Assembly (NCBI GenBank): GCA_002412425.1
Contig: DHVB01000024.1
Location: forward strand, 34,903 to 56,466
From: Bacteroidales bacterium UBA5219
GTDB taxonomy: Bacteria; Bacteroidota; Bacteroidia; Bacteroidales; ML635J-15
Length of the DNA stretch: 21,564 bases
Reading direction: 5' to 3'
In this document: positions 7,132-15,038 of the stretch, piece after piece
Position numbering within the stretch: the stretch's first letter is position 1
Layout: each line of letters opens with the position of its first letter
Translations under genes and position numbers: made by a program
Notes under the pieces: generated by a model
What the model saw: only the letters and a program-made list of their open reading frames with translations
Databases searched by the model: none
Told to the model about the DNA's origin: nothing

Positions 7132-8514
7132 TTACTTTATAAACTCAACAATTTTATCTAAAACAAGTTGTTCTATAGTGTTTTGAATTGTATAATATTC
7201 ACTAATTGCACCAGTTTCTGATTTTTGGAATAAATGGTTAAGACCTTCAATAGCAACAATTTGTACTTCTTTTTTAGTTTTTAAATTCTTTTCAATACTA
7301 TTTAAGTTATCTTCCATTTTTACTTGCAAGTCAGTAGAACCATTTATAGATAAAACCCTGCATTTTACTTTCTTAATATATTTGCCTGGGTCAATTTTTA
7401 TAAAATATTTCATCCAAGGCGATGATAATTGCATAACAGCAACATTTATTGCAGCATCTCCAATTTGATATTTTTGTCTTTCTTCTTCGGTAAAATGCTG
7501 AGCATATTTATCGTAAATAATTTTAATATTTTTTCGCAACTCATACATATCCACATTTTTTGTTGCTATATCAAGAATTTCGGATTGCATTTCGCACATA
7601 ACTTCAATATGCTCATCAGGAAAATTAAAACTTTTATTTACATCTTTCAATTGCTGAACCAAAAGCTCTTTAATTGGCACTCCAGGACCTGCAAGACTAA
7701 TTATAAAATTTAACTTTTTTGTTTCTTTTGCTGCTAACATAAAAGCAATCAGTCCACCTTCGCTATGTCCTAAAACTCCAATATTTGTTTTGTCGATATT
7801 TGGGAAATCATAAAAATAATTTAATACAGCCTCAGTATCTGTCATAAAATCATAAGTTGTAGAATTTGCAAAATCGCCCTTTGATTCAGCTATGCCTCTA
7901 TCATCATATCTAAACACAGCTATTCCATTTTGTGTTAAGTAGTCTGCAATTACCATAAAAGTTTTATGTCCTGCAATTTCTTCGTTTCTATCTTGAGCTC
8001 CCGAACCGCTTACTAAAATTACCAAAGGATATGATTTTAAAGTGTCTGGAATAGTTAAACTTCCGCATAAAACAGAATTTCCTTTTAAATTTTCAACACA
8101 AATATTTTTTTCTAAATAAGGGAATGGTGGTTCTGGTGTTTGAGGACGATTTAAAAATGCAAATTCAGAATTATCAGTAATTTTCAACTCAGTTTTTAAT
8201 TCTGATTTTCCTTGCTTCCAAACTCCTGAAAAAGTTTGTGTTTCATCAATTAATTTTCCACAAAAACTCGCAGGTATTTTCTTAAAATTACAAAACAAAC
8301 TATCTCCACCATAAAAAGTATCGTTAGATTCCATTTTGTAAAGAAATTGCTCAGGAACAAACAAATAGGCTGAATTATTTTCATCAATAGAAATTATAAT
8401 TTCGATTGAATCTTGATTTGCAATAATATTTCCTTGTAAATATGTTAAATTTGAATTTTGAGAAAACGCATTAATCGAAATTCCCAAAAAAACATAAAAT
8501 ATTAGTTTTTTCAT
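7132..8514 (-). CDS. Secreted alpha/beta hydrolase (serine esterase/peptidase-like)
   Basis: A 460-residue protein with a clear signal peptide (MKKLIFYVFLGISINAFSQ). About 130 residues form an N-terminal beta-rich region. The alpha/beta-hydrolase fold follows, with oxyanion-hole motif VSGSGAQDRN, the strand-loop RYDDRG, the nucleophile elbow GHSEG (Ser251), a probable acid in INGSTDLQV (Asp395) and His in EGLNHLF (His427). This layout matches secreted Bacteroidota alpha/beta hydrolases related to the serine aminopeptidase/dienelactone hydrolase group. The real substrate (ester or peptide) is unknown. I chose ATG 8514 because it starts the signal peptide; the frame extends upstream to 8583 but would overlap the end of feoB. 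It begins 16 bp after the feoB stop and so is likely co-transcribed with it, though no functional link is obvious. Confidence 0.85.
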   Translation of the reverse strand: MKKLIFYVFLGISINAFSQNSNLTYLQGNIIANQDSIEIIISIDENNSAYLFVPEQFLYKMESNDTFYGGDSLFCNFKKIPASFCGKLIDETQTFSGVWKQGKSELKTELKITDNSEFAFLNRPQTPEPPFPYLEKNICVENLKGNSVLCGSLTIPDTLKSYPLVILVSGSGAQDRNEEIAGHKTFMVIADYLTQNGIAVFRYDDRGIAESKGDFANSTTYDFMTDTEAVLNYFYDFPNIDKTNIGVLGHSEGGLIAFMLAAKETKKLNFIISLAGPGVPIKELLVQQLKDVNKSFNFPDEHIEVMCEMQSEILDIATKNVDMYELRKNIKIIYDKYAQHFTEEERQKYQIGDAAINVAVMQLSSPWMKYFIKIDPGKYIKKVKCRVLSINGSTDLQVKMEDNLNSIEKNLKTKKEVQIVAIEGLNHLFQKSETGAISEYYTIQNTIEQLVLDKIVEFIK

Positions 8515-8530
8515 TTTTATATTTTTAAAT

Positions 8531-10882
8531 TTATATAAAATATTTTGCAATCTGATAAGCTGCAAAACCAACAACCCAAGCAATTGCAGTTGTGTAAATT
8601 CCTGAAAAAATTGCCCATTTAAGTTTTGATTCTTTCCAAATAGCTGAGATTGTTGCTATACAAGGAAAATAAATTAAAATAAACAATATAAATGCTAAAG
8701 CTACAGCTTTATTATAAACTTTTTCGCCTGCTTTTTCACCAAATGCATAAGTCTCGGCTTTAAGTTTATTTTGCAAAGAGCCTGATTCTAAGTCTTCATC
8801 AGCTTGATAGAGGACTCCCATTGTGCTTACTGTAATTTCTTTACCTGCAATGCCAGCAAGAATAGAAACGCTCATTTTCCAATCAAAGCCAAGTGGTTCC
8901 ATAACAGGTGCTACAAAATGACCTATTTTTCCTATATAAGATTTTTCGTGTTCTTCGCTACGTTTTTGGAACTCTAACTCATGAATTTTTTCCGCATTTG
9001 GTTGTTCTTGTTTCTGTTCTTTTGCAATTAATGATTCATAATCTTTTGAATAATCAATATTTTTTGGAAAATATCCCAAAAGCCAAATAATAATAGAACC
9101 TATTAATATTACTCCTGCAATTTTTTTCAAATATTCTTTGCCTCTATCCCATGTGTAAACTAAAAGTAATTTTGCTGTAGGTTTACGATATGGCAAAAGC
9201 TCCATAACAAAAGGAGCTTCTTTTTGTTTTAAAATTGTTTTACTAAAAAATTTAGAAACAACAAGAGCTAAAATTATTCCAAACAAATAAATTCCAAATA
9301 AAATTAAAACAGGATGTTCAGGGAAAAATGCAGAAATCATTAGAATATAAACAGGTAGCTTAGCCGAACACGACATAAAAGGCAAAATCATCATTGTCAA
9401 AATTCTATCCCGTCTATTTTCTAAGATTTTAGTACTCATAATTGCTGGCACAGTACAACCAAATCCCATAATCATTGGAATAAATGATTTTCCATGCAAG
9501 CCTATTTTGTGCATATATTTATCCATCAAAAAGGCTGCCCGCGACATATATCCTGTATTTTCCAAAATACCTATAAAGAAAAATAGAATGAAAATATTTG
9601 GTAAAAACACTAACACGCCTCCTACTCCACCTATTGCCCCATCAAGCACCAAATCCTTAAAGAAGCCGGGTTTCATTACATTAGCCAAATATTTCGATAA
9701 AGAATCTATTCCATTTTCCAACCATTCCATTGGATATTTTCCAAGCTCGAAAGTAGCAAAAAATGTTAATCCCATAAAAGCTAAAAAGATTGGAATTCCC
9801 CAAAATTTATGAGTTAAAATTTTATCAAGTTTTTCAGATCTTGTATCAGTTTTTTTGCCAGATGTAATTTCTGTTATTGCACCATTTACATAGGCTTTAC
9901 GAGCGTTTTTAACTATATTAAAAACATGATTATTGTGAAGATTTTCTAATCTTTTTATTTCATAATTAGCTTTTCGCCTAATTTTATTTTGGCAAGGCAA
10001 ACCATCGAATAATCTATATATTAAATTATCTTTTTCTAATAAACCTATTGCTAAATAACGAGGCGATGCCACATAATCAGCCTTAGAACTGCGCTTTAAA
10101 AGTTTTTTTAATTTAGAAATAGATTGCTCAACTTGCCTTCCATAGTTTATGTAAATATGTCGTACATAAGGCTCTGTATTTTGATGAGTTTTGATTAGAG
10201 TTTCTAAAATCTTTTCTCGTGCTGAATTTTCTTCCTCTAATTCAGAGTAATTAATAATAGGTAAGCCAAGAAGTTTACTTAATAAATCAAAATCAGCTTT
10301 ATAAGAGCCAGACTCAGGATTATAATTACGCAATGCCAAAACTATTTTAGCATCCATATCTATAAACTGAGTTACTAAATTCAAATCTGCTTCTAAGTTT
10401 TCAAAATCAACTATCCCTAAAAAAACATCAGGAAAATCTGTTAACACTTTATTTCTAAGTCTTTTACGCGGATAATCATCACCATAAATAGTTGAAATTT
10501 TAGGCAAATAGTTGATAGAAAAATTATATCCTTTAAATTTATATTCTGTTTGATTTTCAAAAATATTTGTATCAGAGGTTTCTTCATTAGAAAATACATC
10601 TATCACTATTTCAGCATGATCTTCAGCTAAAATTTCTTGAAGTTGAGGATTATCTGATTCAACTAATTTTATAAATCTCAAATAATTCGCTGGAAGTCGT
10701 TTTTTTCGCTTACAACCAACAAAATTAAATTTATAGAAGCCTGATTTACTTTCTTTAGTAAAAATTAATTCAGTATTAGGACTAATTCCAAGCTTGCTAA
10801 TACGCCGCCTCATGCCCCACCTACCTGTAATTTTACTTACAGTATATTCTTTGTTTAACTCTATATTTTGTTGAGCGACCAT
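8531..10882 (-). CDS. feoB: FeoA-FeoB fusion ferrous iron transporter with degenerate GTPase domain
   Basis: A 783-residue inner-membrane protein related to FeoB, the ferrous iron importer. Residues 1-75 resemble an SH3-like FeoA domain, although divergent and basic. Residues 85-240 align by eye with the FeoB G domain (GYNFSINYLPK, then PDVFLGIVDFENLEADLNLVTQ, then IDMDAKIVLALRNYN, then LLGLPII) but lack its motifs. There is no GxxxxGK[ST] P-loop; DLPG is replaced by NYLPK; NxxD is replaced by NYNPE. The FeoB membrane part (about 355-783) looks intact: FLPNIFILFF, the gate motif GFGCTVPAIM (473-482), PFMSCSAKLPVY (501-512), GIAGKEITVSTMG (677-689) and YFPCIATI (738-745). No stop or frameshift disrupts the G-domain region, so the change looks fixed rather than recent. 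It has its own promoter just upstream and lies next to the suf operon. It could be a GTP-independent iron channel or a paralogue partnered with a normal FeoB elsewhere. Confidence 0.85.
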   Translation of the reverse strand: MVAQQNIELNKEYTVSKITGRWGMRRRISKLGISPNTELIFTKESKSGFYKFNFVGCKRKKRLPANYLRFIKLVESDNPQLQEILAEDHAEIVIDVFSNEETSDTNIFENQTEYKFKGYNFSINYLPKISTIYGDDYPRKRLRNKVLTDFPDVFLGIVDFENLEADLNLVTQFIDMDAKIVLALRNYNPESGSYKADFDLLSKLLGLPIINYSELEEENSAREKILETLIKTHQNTEPYVRHIYINYGRQVEQSISKLKKLLKRSSKADYVASPRYLAIGLLEKDNLIYRLFDGLPCQNKIRRKANYEIKRLENLHNNHVFNIVKNARKAYVNGAITEITSGKKTDTRSEKLDKILTHKFWGIPIFLAFMGLTFFATFELGKYPMEWLENGIDSLSKYLANVMKPGFFKDLVLDGAIGGVGGVLVFLPNIFILFFFIGILENTGYMSRAAFLMDKYMHKIGLHGKSFIPMIMGFGCTVPAIMSTKILENRRDRILTMMILPFMSCSAKLPVYILMISAFFPEHPVLILFGIYLFGIILALVVSKFFSKTILKQKEAPFVMELLPYRKPTAKLLLVYTWDRGKEYLKKIAGVILIGSIIIWLLGYFPKNIDYSKDYESLIAKEQKQEQPNAEKIHELEFQKRSEEHEKSYIGKIGHFVAPVMEPLGFDWKMSVSILAGIAGKEITVSTMGVLYQADEDLESGSLQNKLKAETYAFGEKAGEKVYNKAVALAFILFILIYFPCIATISAIWKESKLKWAIFSGIYTTAIAWVVGFAAYQIAKYFI

Positions 10883-10886
10883 TTTG

Positions 10887-10916
10887 CAAATTTAATTTAA
10901 TCTAAATAAAAGACAA
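10887..10916 (-). promoter_or_regulatory. Bacteroidota-type promoter for feoB
   Basis: On the minus strand, TTG (10916-10914), a 19-nt spacer and TAAATTTG (10894-10887) match the TTG / TAnnTTTG consensus well. The -7 box ends only 4 nt before the ATG at 10882, so the transcript would be leaderless or nearly so unless an internal start is used. Confidence 0.5.
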
Positions 10917-10921
10917 AAAAA

Positions 10922-10969
10922 ACTAAAAAATGTTTTCAACCAAAATTTGTTTATTTATGGTTTTGAAAA
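10922..10969 (-). terminator. Possible terminator of the suf operon
   Basis: After the sufD stop, the minus strand contains a stem pairing TTTTCAAAACCA (10969-10958) with TGGTTGAAAA (10942-10933), leaving a two-base A bulge and a 15-nt loop. A T-rich run (10928-10923) follows and continues into the feoB promoter. The stem is AT-rich, so it is weak. Confidence 0.35.
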
Positions 10970-10978
10970 GCCAGACTT

Positions 10979-12343
10979 CTAACTTCTTGATTTACAATTA
11001 AGTAAACAATGGTCGCAGAATGAAAATTCTCCACGAAGTCTTGAGTCAAGTAAATTTGCAATTCTTTCTCTAAGAGGTGGAATATTTACTTTTAGCAAGA
11101 CATCATTAGCAAAAGCAAACATCAGCATAAGTTTTGCTTCTCTTGCATCAATTCCTCTTTGTCGCAAATACATTAGTGCATCTTGTCCAAGCTGTCCGAC
11201 TGTAGCTCCATGCGAACATTTTACATCATCTGCATAAATTTCCAACTGTGGTCTTGTTCTCATTTTAGTTTGAGGAGTAAGGCACAAGTTATTATTTGTT
11301 TGATAAGCTTCTGTTTTTTGAGCATTTTTTCTTACAAGTATTCTTCCCAAGAAAGAGCCTTGTGCATGTTCGTCTAAAATTCCTTTATAAAGTTCATTGC
11401 TCATGCAATTTGGCACAACATGGTCTATTAGCGTAAAATTATCAACACGTTGGTCTTTGTCGGTAAGATTTAAACCATAAAGATTAGCTTCTGAATTTTC
11501 GCCTGCAAGTTTTGCAAACACATTGTTTCTCAAAATTCCACAATGCAGAGAAATTACAAAAGAATTGCAACGAGAATATTTTTCTAAATTAATAAAATGA
11601 GAATTTATAACTCCCGATTTATTTGGTTCGTTTTGTATAGTGTGGTAATCTAATTGAGAATTTTCTCCTACATAAGATTCTGTAATATCAACAACAAAAT
11701 TATTACTCATGTTTAGAGTATGATCACAAATTACAAGAGAAAGCTTAGAATTTTTTCCAAGAACAAAAAGGTTGCGTTTAAAAATATTTTTATTTCCAAA
11801 ACCATGTGTAAGATTTACTAATTGAATAGTTTTATTTACTTCTATATTATCTGGCACATAAATAAAAACGCCATCTTGAGCAAACATTGTATTTAAAGCA
11901 ACAAAGCCATCTTCTATTTCGCTTGGATATTGATTATAATATTTTTCAATAATTTCGGGATATTTTGCTTTTGCCTCTTGTAAACCACAGATTATCACTC
12001 CTTCATTCAAATCTGTAATTGGTTCATTATCTTTATAATATTCGCCGTTAGATAAAAGTACAACATGAGTGTCTAAATTTTCTACTTCACATTTAAAAAA
12101 CTCATTCAAATTCACAACAGCACCACGCGAATCTATGGTAAACTCATAATCTTTATTAAGAATATCAGCTATACCAGCATTTCTATAATTCTCGTTTTTA
12201 TTATCAGGTATTCCAAGTTTTTGAAAAATTTCAAAAGCCTTTTTTCTATAATTAGAAAGCTTTTCGGACTCATTATTTTTTAATTTATCCTTAAATTCTT
12301 CAAAAACATTTATATATTTTTCGTAAGTTTTTTGAATATCCAT
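10979..12343 (-). CDS. sufD: SufD, Fe-S cluster scaffold subunit
   Basis: SufD pairs with SufB and SufC in the SufBC2D scaffold that builds Fe-S clusters in the cytoplasm. The 454-residue protein has an N-terminal helical region, a beta-helix core, and the conserved C-terminal block. That block contains CSHGATVGQL (His378, matching the SufD His at the SufB interface), YLRQRGI and the SufBD tail motif. Start ATG 12343 lies 11 bp after the sufC stop, as expected in an operon. The extreme C-terminus is RGEFSFCDHCLLNCKSRS with three cysteines (443, 446, 450), a short Cys-rich tail beyond the core that is absent from E. coli SufD. It is the last suf gene here; the next gene downstream is feoB with its own promoter. 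Confidence 0.92.
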   Translation of the reverse strand: MDIQKTYEKYINVFEEFKDKLKNNESEKLSNYRKKAFEIFQKLGIPDNKNENYRNAGIADILNKDYEFTIDSRGAVVNLNEFFKCEVENLDTHVVLLSNGEYYKDNEPITDLNEGVIICGLQEAKAKYPEIIEKYYNQYPSEIEDGFVALNTMFAQDGVFIYVPDNIEVNKTIQLVNLTHGFGNKNIFKRNLFVLGKNSKLSLVICDHTLNMSNNFVVDITESYVGENSQLDYHTIQNEPNKSGVINSHFINLEKYSRCNSFVISLHCGILRNNVFAKLAGENSEANLYGLNLTDKDQRVDNFTLIDHVVPNCMSNELYKGILDEHAQGSFLGRILVRKNAQKTEAYQTNNNLCLTPQTKMRTRPQLEIYADDVKCSHGATVGQLGQDALMYLRQRGIDAREAKLMLMFAFANDVLLKVNIPPLRERIANLLDSRLRGEFSFCDHCLLNCKSRS

Positions 12344-12354
12344 AATAGTTTGTT

Positions 12355-13107
12355 TTATTCTCCTAATTCTTCTTTTATCCAGCTATAACCTTTTTCTTCT
12401 AACTCAAGAGCAAGTTCTTTGCCTGCCGATTTTACAATTTTTCCATCATACAAGACATGAACAAAATCAGGTACAATAAAGTCTAACAGACGTTGATAGT
12501 GAGTGATAACTATAGCGGAATTTTCTGGAGTTTTAAGTTTATTAACTCCATTAGCCACAACTCTAAGAGCATCAATATCAAGTCCTGAGTCTGTTTCGTC
12601 AAGAATTGCGAGTTTTGGTTTTAACATAGCCATTTGAAAAATTTCATTTCTCTTTTTTTCGCCTCCCGAAAAACCAACATTTACCGAACGATTGGCAAGG
12701 TCGCTTTTTAGTTCTACAAGGTCTTTCATTTCACGCATATATTTTAAAAACTCGCCACTTGACAATGGTGGTAAATTTTTAAATTTACGCTGTTCATTAA
12801 CTGCTGTTTTCATAAAGTTAATCATACTTACACCGGGAATTTCGACAGGATATTGAAAACTTAGAAAAATTCCAGCTTTTGCTCTTTCTTCAACATTCAA
12901 ATCGAACAAATTTTTCCCTTCGTAATAAATTTCACCTTCGGTAACAATATAGTTTTCGTTACCTGTAAGCACAGCCGATAAAGTTGATTTTCCTGAACCA
13001 TTAGGTCCCATTATAGCGTGAATTTCGCCAGGTTTAACTTCAAGACTTAATCCTTTTAAAATTTTCTTTCCGCTCACTTCTGCATGTAAGTTCTTAATAA
13101 CTAACAT
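12355..13107 (-). CDS. sufC: SufC, Fe-S cluster assembly ATPase
   Basis: SufC is the soluble ABC-type ATPase of the SufBC2D complex; ATP binding drives the change in SufB-SufD that forms the cluster. The 250-residue protein has Walker A GPNGSGKST (34-42), the SufC-type signature FSGGEKKRNEI (146-156), Walker B LAILDETDSGLD (Asp170, Glu171) and switch His203 in ITHYQRLL. The ETDSGLD variant of the D-loop is typical of SufC rather than of transporter ATPases. It starts 42 bp after sufB and ends 11 bp before sufD, in the usual B-C-D order. Confidence 0.96.
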   Translation of the reverse strand: MLVIKNLHAEVSGKKILKGLSLEVKPGEIHAIMGPNGSGKSTLSAVLTGNENYIVTEGEIYYEGKNLFDLNVEERAKAGIFLSFQYPVEIPGVSMINFMKTAVNEQRKFKNLPPLSSGEFLKYMREMKDLVELKSDLANRSVNVGFSGGEKKRNEIFQMAMLKPKLAILDETDSGLDIDALRVVANGVNKLKTPENSAIVITHYQRLLDFIVPDFVHVLYDGKIVKSAGKELALELEEKGYSWIKEELGE

Positions 13108-13149
13108 ATTATATGTTTTTTTATTATTATTTAATTTATTTTTAAAATT

Positions 13150-14598
13150 TTATCCAACACTTCCTTCCAAACTAATTTGTAATAATTTTTGTGCTTCTAC
13201 CGCAAATTCCATTGGTAGCTTATTTATAACTTCTTTGGCATAACCATTTACAATCAGTCCTATTGCATCTTCGGTTGAAATTCCTCTTTGATTGCAATAA
13301 AAAATTTGGTCTTCACTAATTTTTGATGTAGTAGCTTCGTGTTCTACAACTGCTGTATCGTTATCTACATCAATATAAGGAAAAGTATGAGCACCACATT
13401 TATCTCCTAAAAGTAAAGAGTCGCATTGTGAGAAATTTCTTGCATTTTCTGCATTTTTCCCAACTTTCACCAATCCACGATAAGAATTTTCGCTTTTTCC
13501 AGCCGAAATACCTTTAGATACAATTATAGAGCTTGTATTTTTTCCAAGATGTATCATTTTTGTTCCAGTATCAGCTTGTTGAAAATTATTTGTAACTGCT
13601 ACTGAATAAAATTCTGAAGCAGAATTATCGCCTTTTAAGATTGTGCTAGGATATTTCCAAGTAATTGCCGAGCCAGTTTCGACTTGAGCCCAGCTAACTT
13701 TTGAATTTTCTCCTTGACAAATTGCACGTTTTGTTACAAAATTATAAACACCACCTTGCCCCTCTTTATTTCCTGGATACCAATTTTGCACTGTTGAATA
13801 TTTTACTTCAGCATCTTTCATTGCAATAATTTCAACTATAGCTGCATGAAGTTGATTTTCGTCACGTATTGGTGCTGTACAACCTTCCATATAGCTTACA
13901 TAAGAACCTTCGTCAGCAATAATCAAAGTCCTTTCAAACTGTCCAGTGTTCATAGCATTTATTCTAAAATAAGTTGATAATTCCATTGGACAGCGTACAC
14001 CTTTTGGAATATAACAAAACGAGCCATCGCTAAAAACAGCTGAGTTTAAAGCAGCAAAAAAATTATCTCCATAAGGTACAACAGAACCCATATATTTTTT
14101 AACTAAATCAGGGTGATTTTGCACAGCATCAGAAAATGAGCAGAAAATTATTCCTTTTTCAGCTAATGTTTCTTGAAAAGTAGTCTTAACCGAAACCGAA
14201 TCCATTACCACATCTACAGCCACTCCTGACAAACGTTTCTGCTCATCTAAAGGAATGCCTAATTTATCAAAAGTAGCTTTAATTTCGGGGTCAATTTCAT
14301 CTAAACTAGTATATTTTGGTTCTTGTTTAGGTGCTGAATAGTAAATAATATCTTGATAATCAATTTCTGGAATATTCAAATGTGCCCAATTTGGCATTTT
14401 CATTGTCAACCACTTTTCAAAAGCTTTAAGTCTAAATTCCAACATCCAATCAGGCTCGTTTTTCTTTTTAGAAATCAAGCGAATAGTTTCGTGAGTAAGT
14501 CCTTTAGGAATTTCATCTGCATCTATATCAGTAACAAAACCATACTTATAATCGCTTTCGGTTACTTCTCGCAACACTTTATCTTGTTCTTTTTCCAT
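13150..14598 (-). CDS. sufB: SufB, Fe-S cluster scaffold subunit
   Basis: SufB is the main scaffold on which the SUF system assembles Fe-S clusters from sulfide, iron and electrons. From ATG 14598 the protein has 482 residues, normal for the family. Conserved family blocks are present: YGFVTDIDADEIPKGL near the N-terminus, PKGVRCPMELSTYFRIN, the AP-rich EGCTAP motif, the region of the conserved sulfur-accepting Cys (GDKCGAHTFPYI, Cys401) and the C-terminal FYCNQRGISTEDAIGLIVNG. The frame can be extended three codons to a TTG at 14607, but the ATG is the natural start. It is the first gene of sufBCD. A TATTTTTG box (14640-14633) lies about 35 nt upstream. Confidence 0.96.
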   Translation of the reverse strand: MEKEQDKVLREVTESDYKYGFVTDIDADEIPKGLTHETIRLISKKKNEPDWMLEFRLKAFEKWLTMKMPNWAHLNIPEIDYQDIIYYSAPKQEPKYTSLDEIDPEIKATFDKLGIPLDEQKRLSGVAVDVVMDSVSVKTTFQETLAEKGIIFCSFSDAVQNHPDLVKKYMGSVVPYGDNFFAALNSAVFSDGSFCYIPKGVRCPMELSTYFRINAMNTGQFERTLIIADEGSYVSYMEGCTAPIRDENQLHAAIVEIIAMKDAEVKYSTVQNWYPGNKEGQGGVYNFVTKRAICQGENSKVSWAQVETGSAITWKYPSTILKGDNSASEFYSVAVTNNFQQADTGTKMIHLGKNTSSIIVSKGISAGKSENSYRGLVKVGKNAENARNFSQCDSLLLGDKCGAHTFPYIDVDNDTAVVEHEATTSKISEDQIFYCNQRGISTEDAIGLIVNGYAKEVINKLPMEFAVEAQKLLQISLEGSVG

Positions 14599-14632
14599 TC
14601 TAAACAATTAAAGTTTCAATTTTAATAATTTG

Positions 14633-14640
14633 CAAAAATA
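14633..14640 (-). promoter_or_regulatory. Candidate -7 box of the suf operon
   Basis: TATTTTTG followed by CA on the minus strand matches the Bacteroidota TAnnTTTG box and is well placed for a leader of about 30 nt. I do not find a TTG at the right distance upstream, so only the -7 box is supported. Confidence 0.35.
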
Positions 14641-14763
14641 CAATTAATATTTTTAATATTTTTATACGCCCACCTATTTAATAACAATATTAAAATAGAA
14701 ATGTTTGGAAGAAAAAATAATTTAAAAAATTTCAAAGCAATATTAATAAATAAAAACTCTTTC

Positions 14764-14985
14764 AACCGAGTTTATTGTGTTGCCCTTGCGGGCAAAGCCT
14801 TTGAGGGGACAACTACCGTAGGCTGCGCCTACGGTTAATCACATGTTGTCCTACGGACAATCTTTTGATGGTCTTGTGTTGTCCTTCGGACAACTAGCAT
14901 CAAAGCGAGCAGAGTGAGCTTGCGAACTCTGCGAAGCAATAGATGCGTCAGCCACTTTACCTTCGGTAAACTCGTAAACTCGGTT
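14764..14985. mobile_element. MITE-like intergenic element with 11-bp inverted ends and internal hairpins
   Basis: The element is bounded by AACCGAGTTTA (14764-14774) and its perfect reverse complement TAAACTCGGTT (14975-14985). Inside are five short perfect hairpins with 3-4 nt loops: 14780-14795 (TTGCCC arms), 14815-14835 (ACCGTAGGC arms), 14846-14860 (TTGTCC arms), 14878-14894 (GTTGTCC arms) and 14956-14970 (TTTACC arms). There is also a looser stem with GCAGAGT (14909-14915) and ACTCTGC (14926-14932). There is no open reading frame of note. The composition is clearly different from the flanking AT-rich DNA. The mobile nature is inferred from the inverted ends and from related boundary motifs near 6943 and 27. 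Confidence 0.5.
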
Positions 14986-15030
14986 CGACTTTATGAACTT
15001 TAAAAACTTTACAAACTTTAAAAACTTTAA
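14986..15030 (-). repeat. 9-nt tandem repeat tract (AAAGTTTNT units)
   Basis: Read on the minus strand, units AAAGTTTTT, AAAGTTTGT, AAAGTTTTT and AAAGTTCAT follow each other in 9-nt phase, then AAAGTCGAACCGAGTTTA. This is the same order, units then boundary motif, as at 1-41 on the plus strand. It lies directly downstream of the large protease gene. Confidence 0.7.
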
Positions 15031-15038
15031 ACTGAGTA

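Larger units (their letters stand above)
14599..15038. other. 440-bp intergenic region: AT-rich leader plus hairpin element
   Basis: From 14599 to about 14763 the sequence is very AT-rich and contains the suf -7 box. From 14764 to 14985 it changes to a GC-richer, hairpin-dense element described separately. From 14988 to 15030 it carries 9-nt tandem repeats that run up to the stop codon of the large protease gene. I see no coding gene here. Confidence 0.6.

Noticed and set aside
9507..9812. Plus-strand open frame inside feoB
   Set aside because: Antisense to conserved transmembrane segments of FeoB; low-complexity translation with no recognisable motif.
14353..14625. Plus-strand open frame antisense to sufB's 5' end
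   Set aside because: It overlaps conserved sufB coding sequence and the translation shows no domain.
14764..14985. tRNA or rRNA remnant
   Set aside because: The hairpins are separate short stems without a cloverleaf, CCA end or conserved rRNA words.
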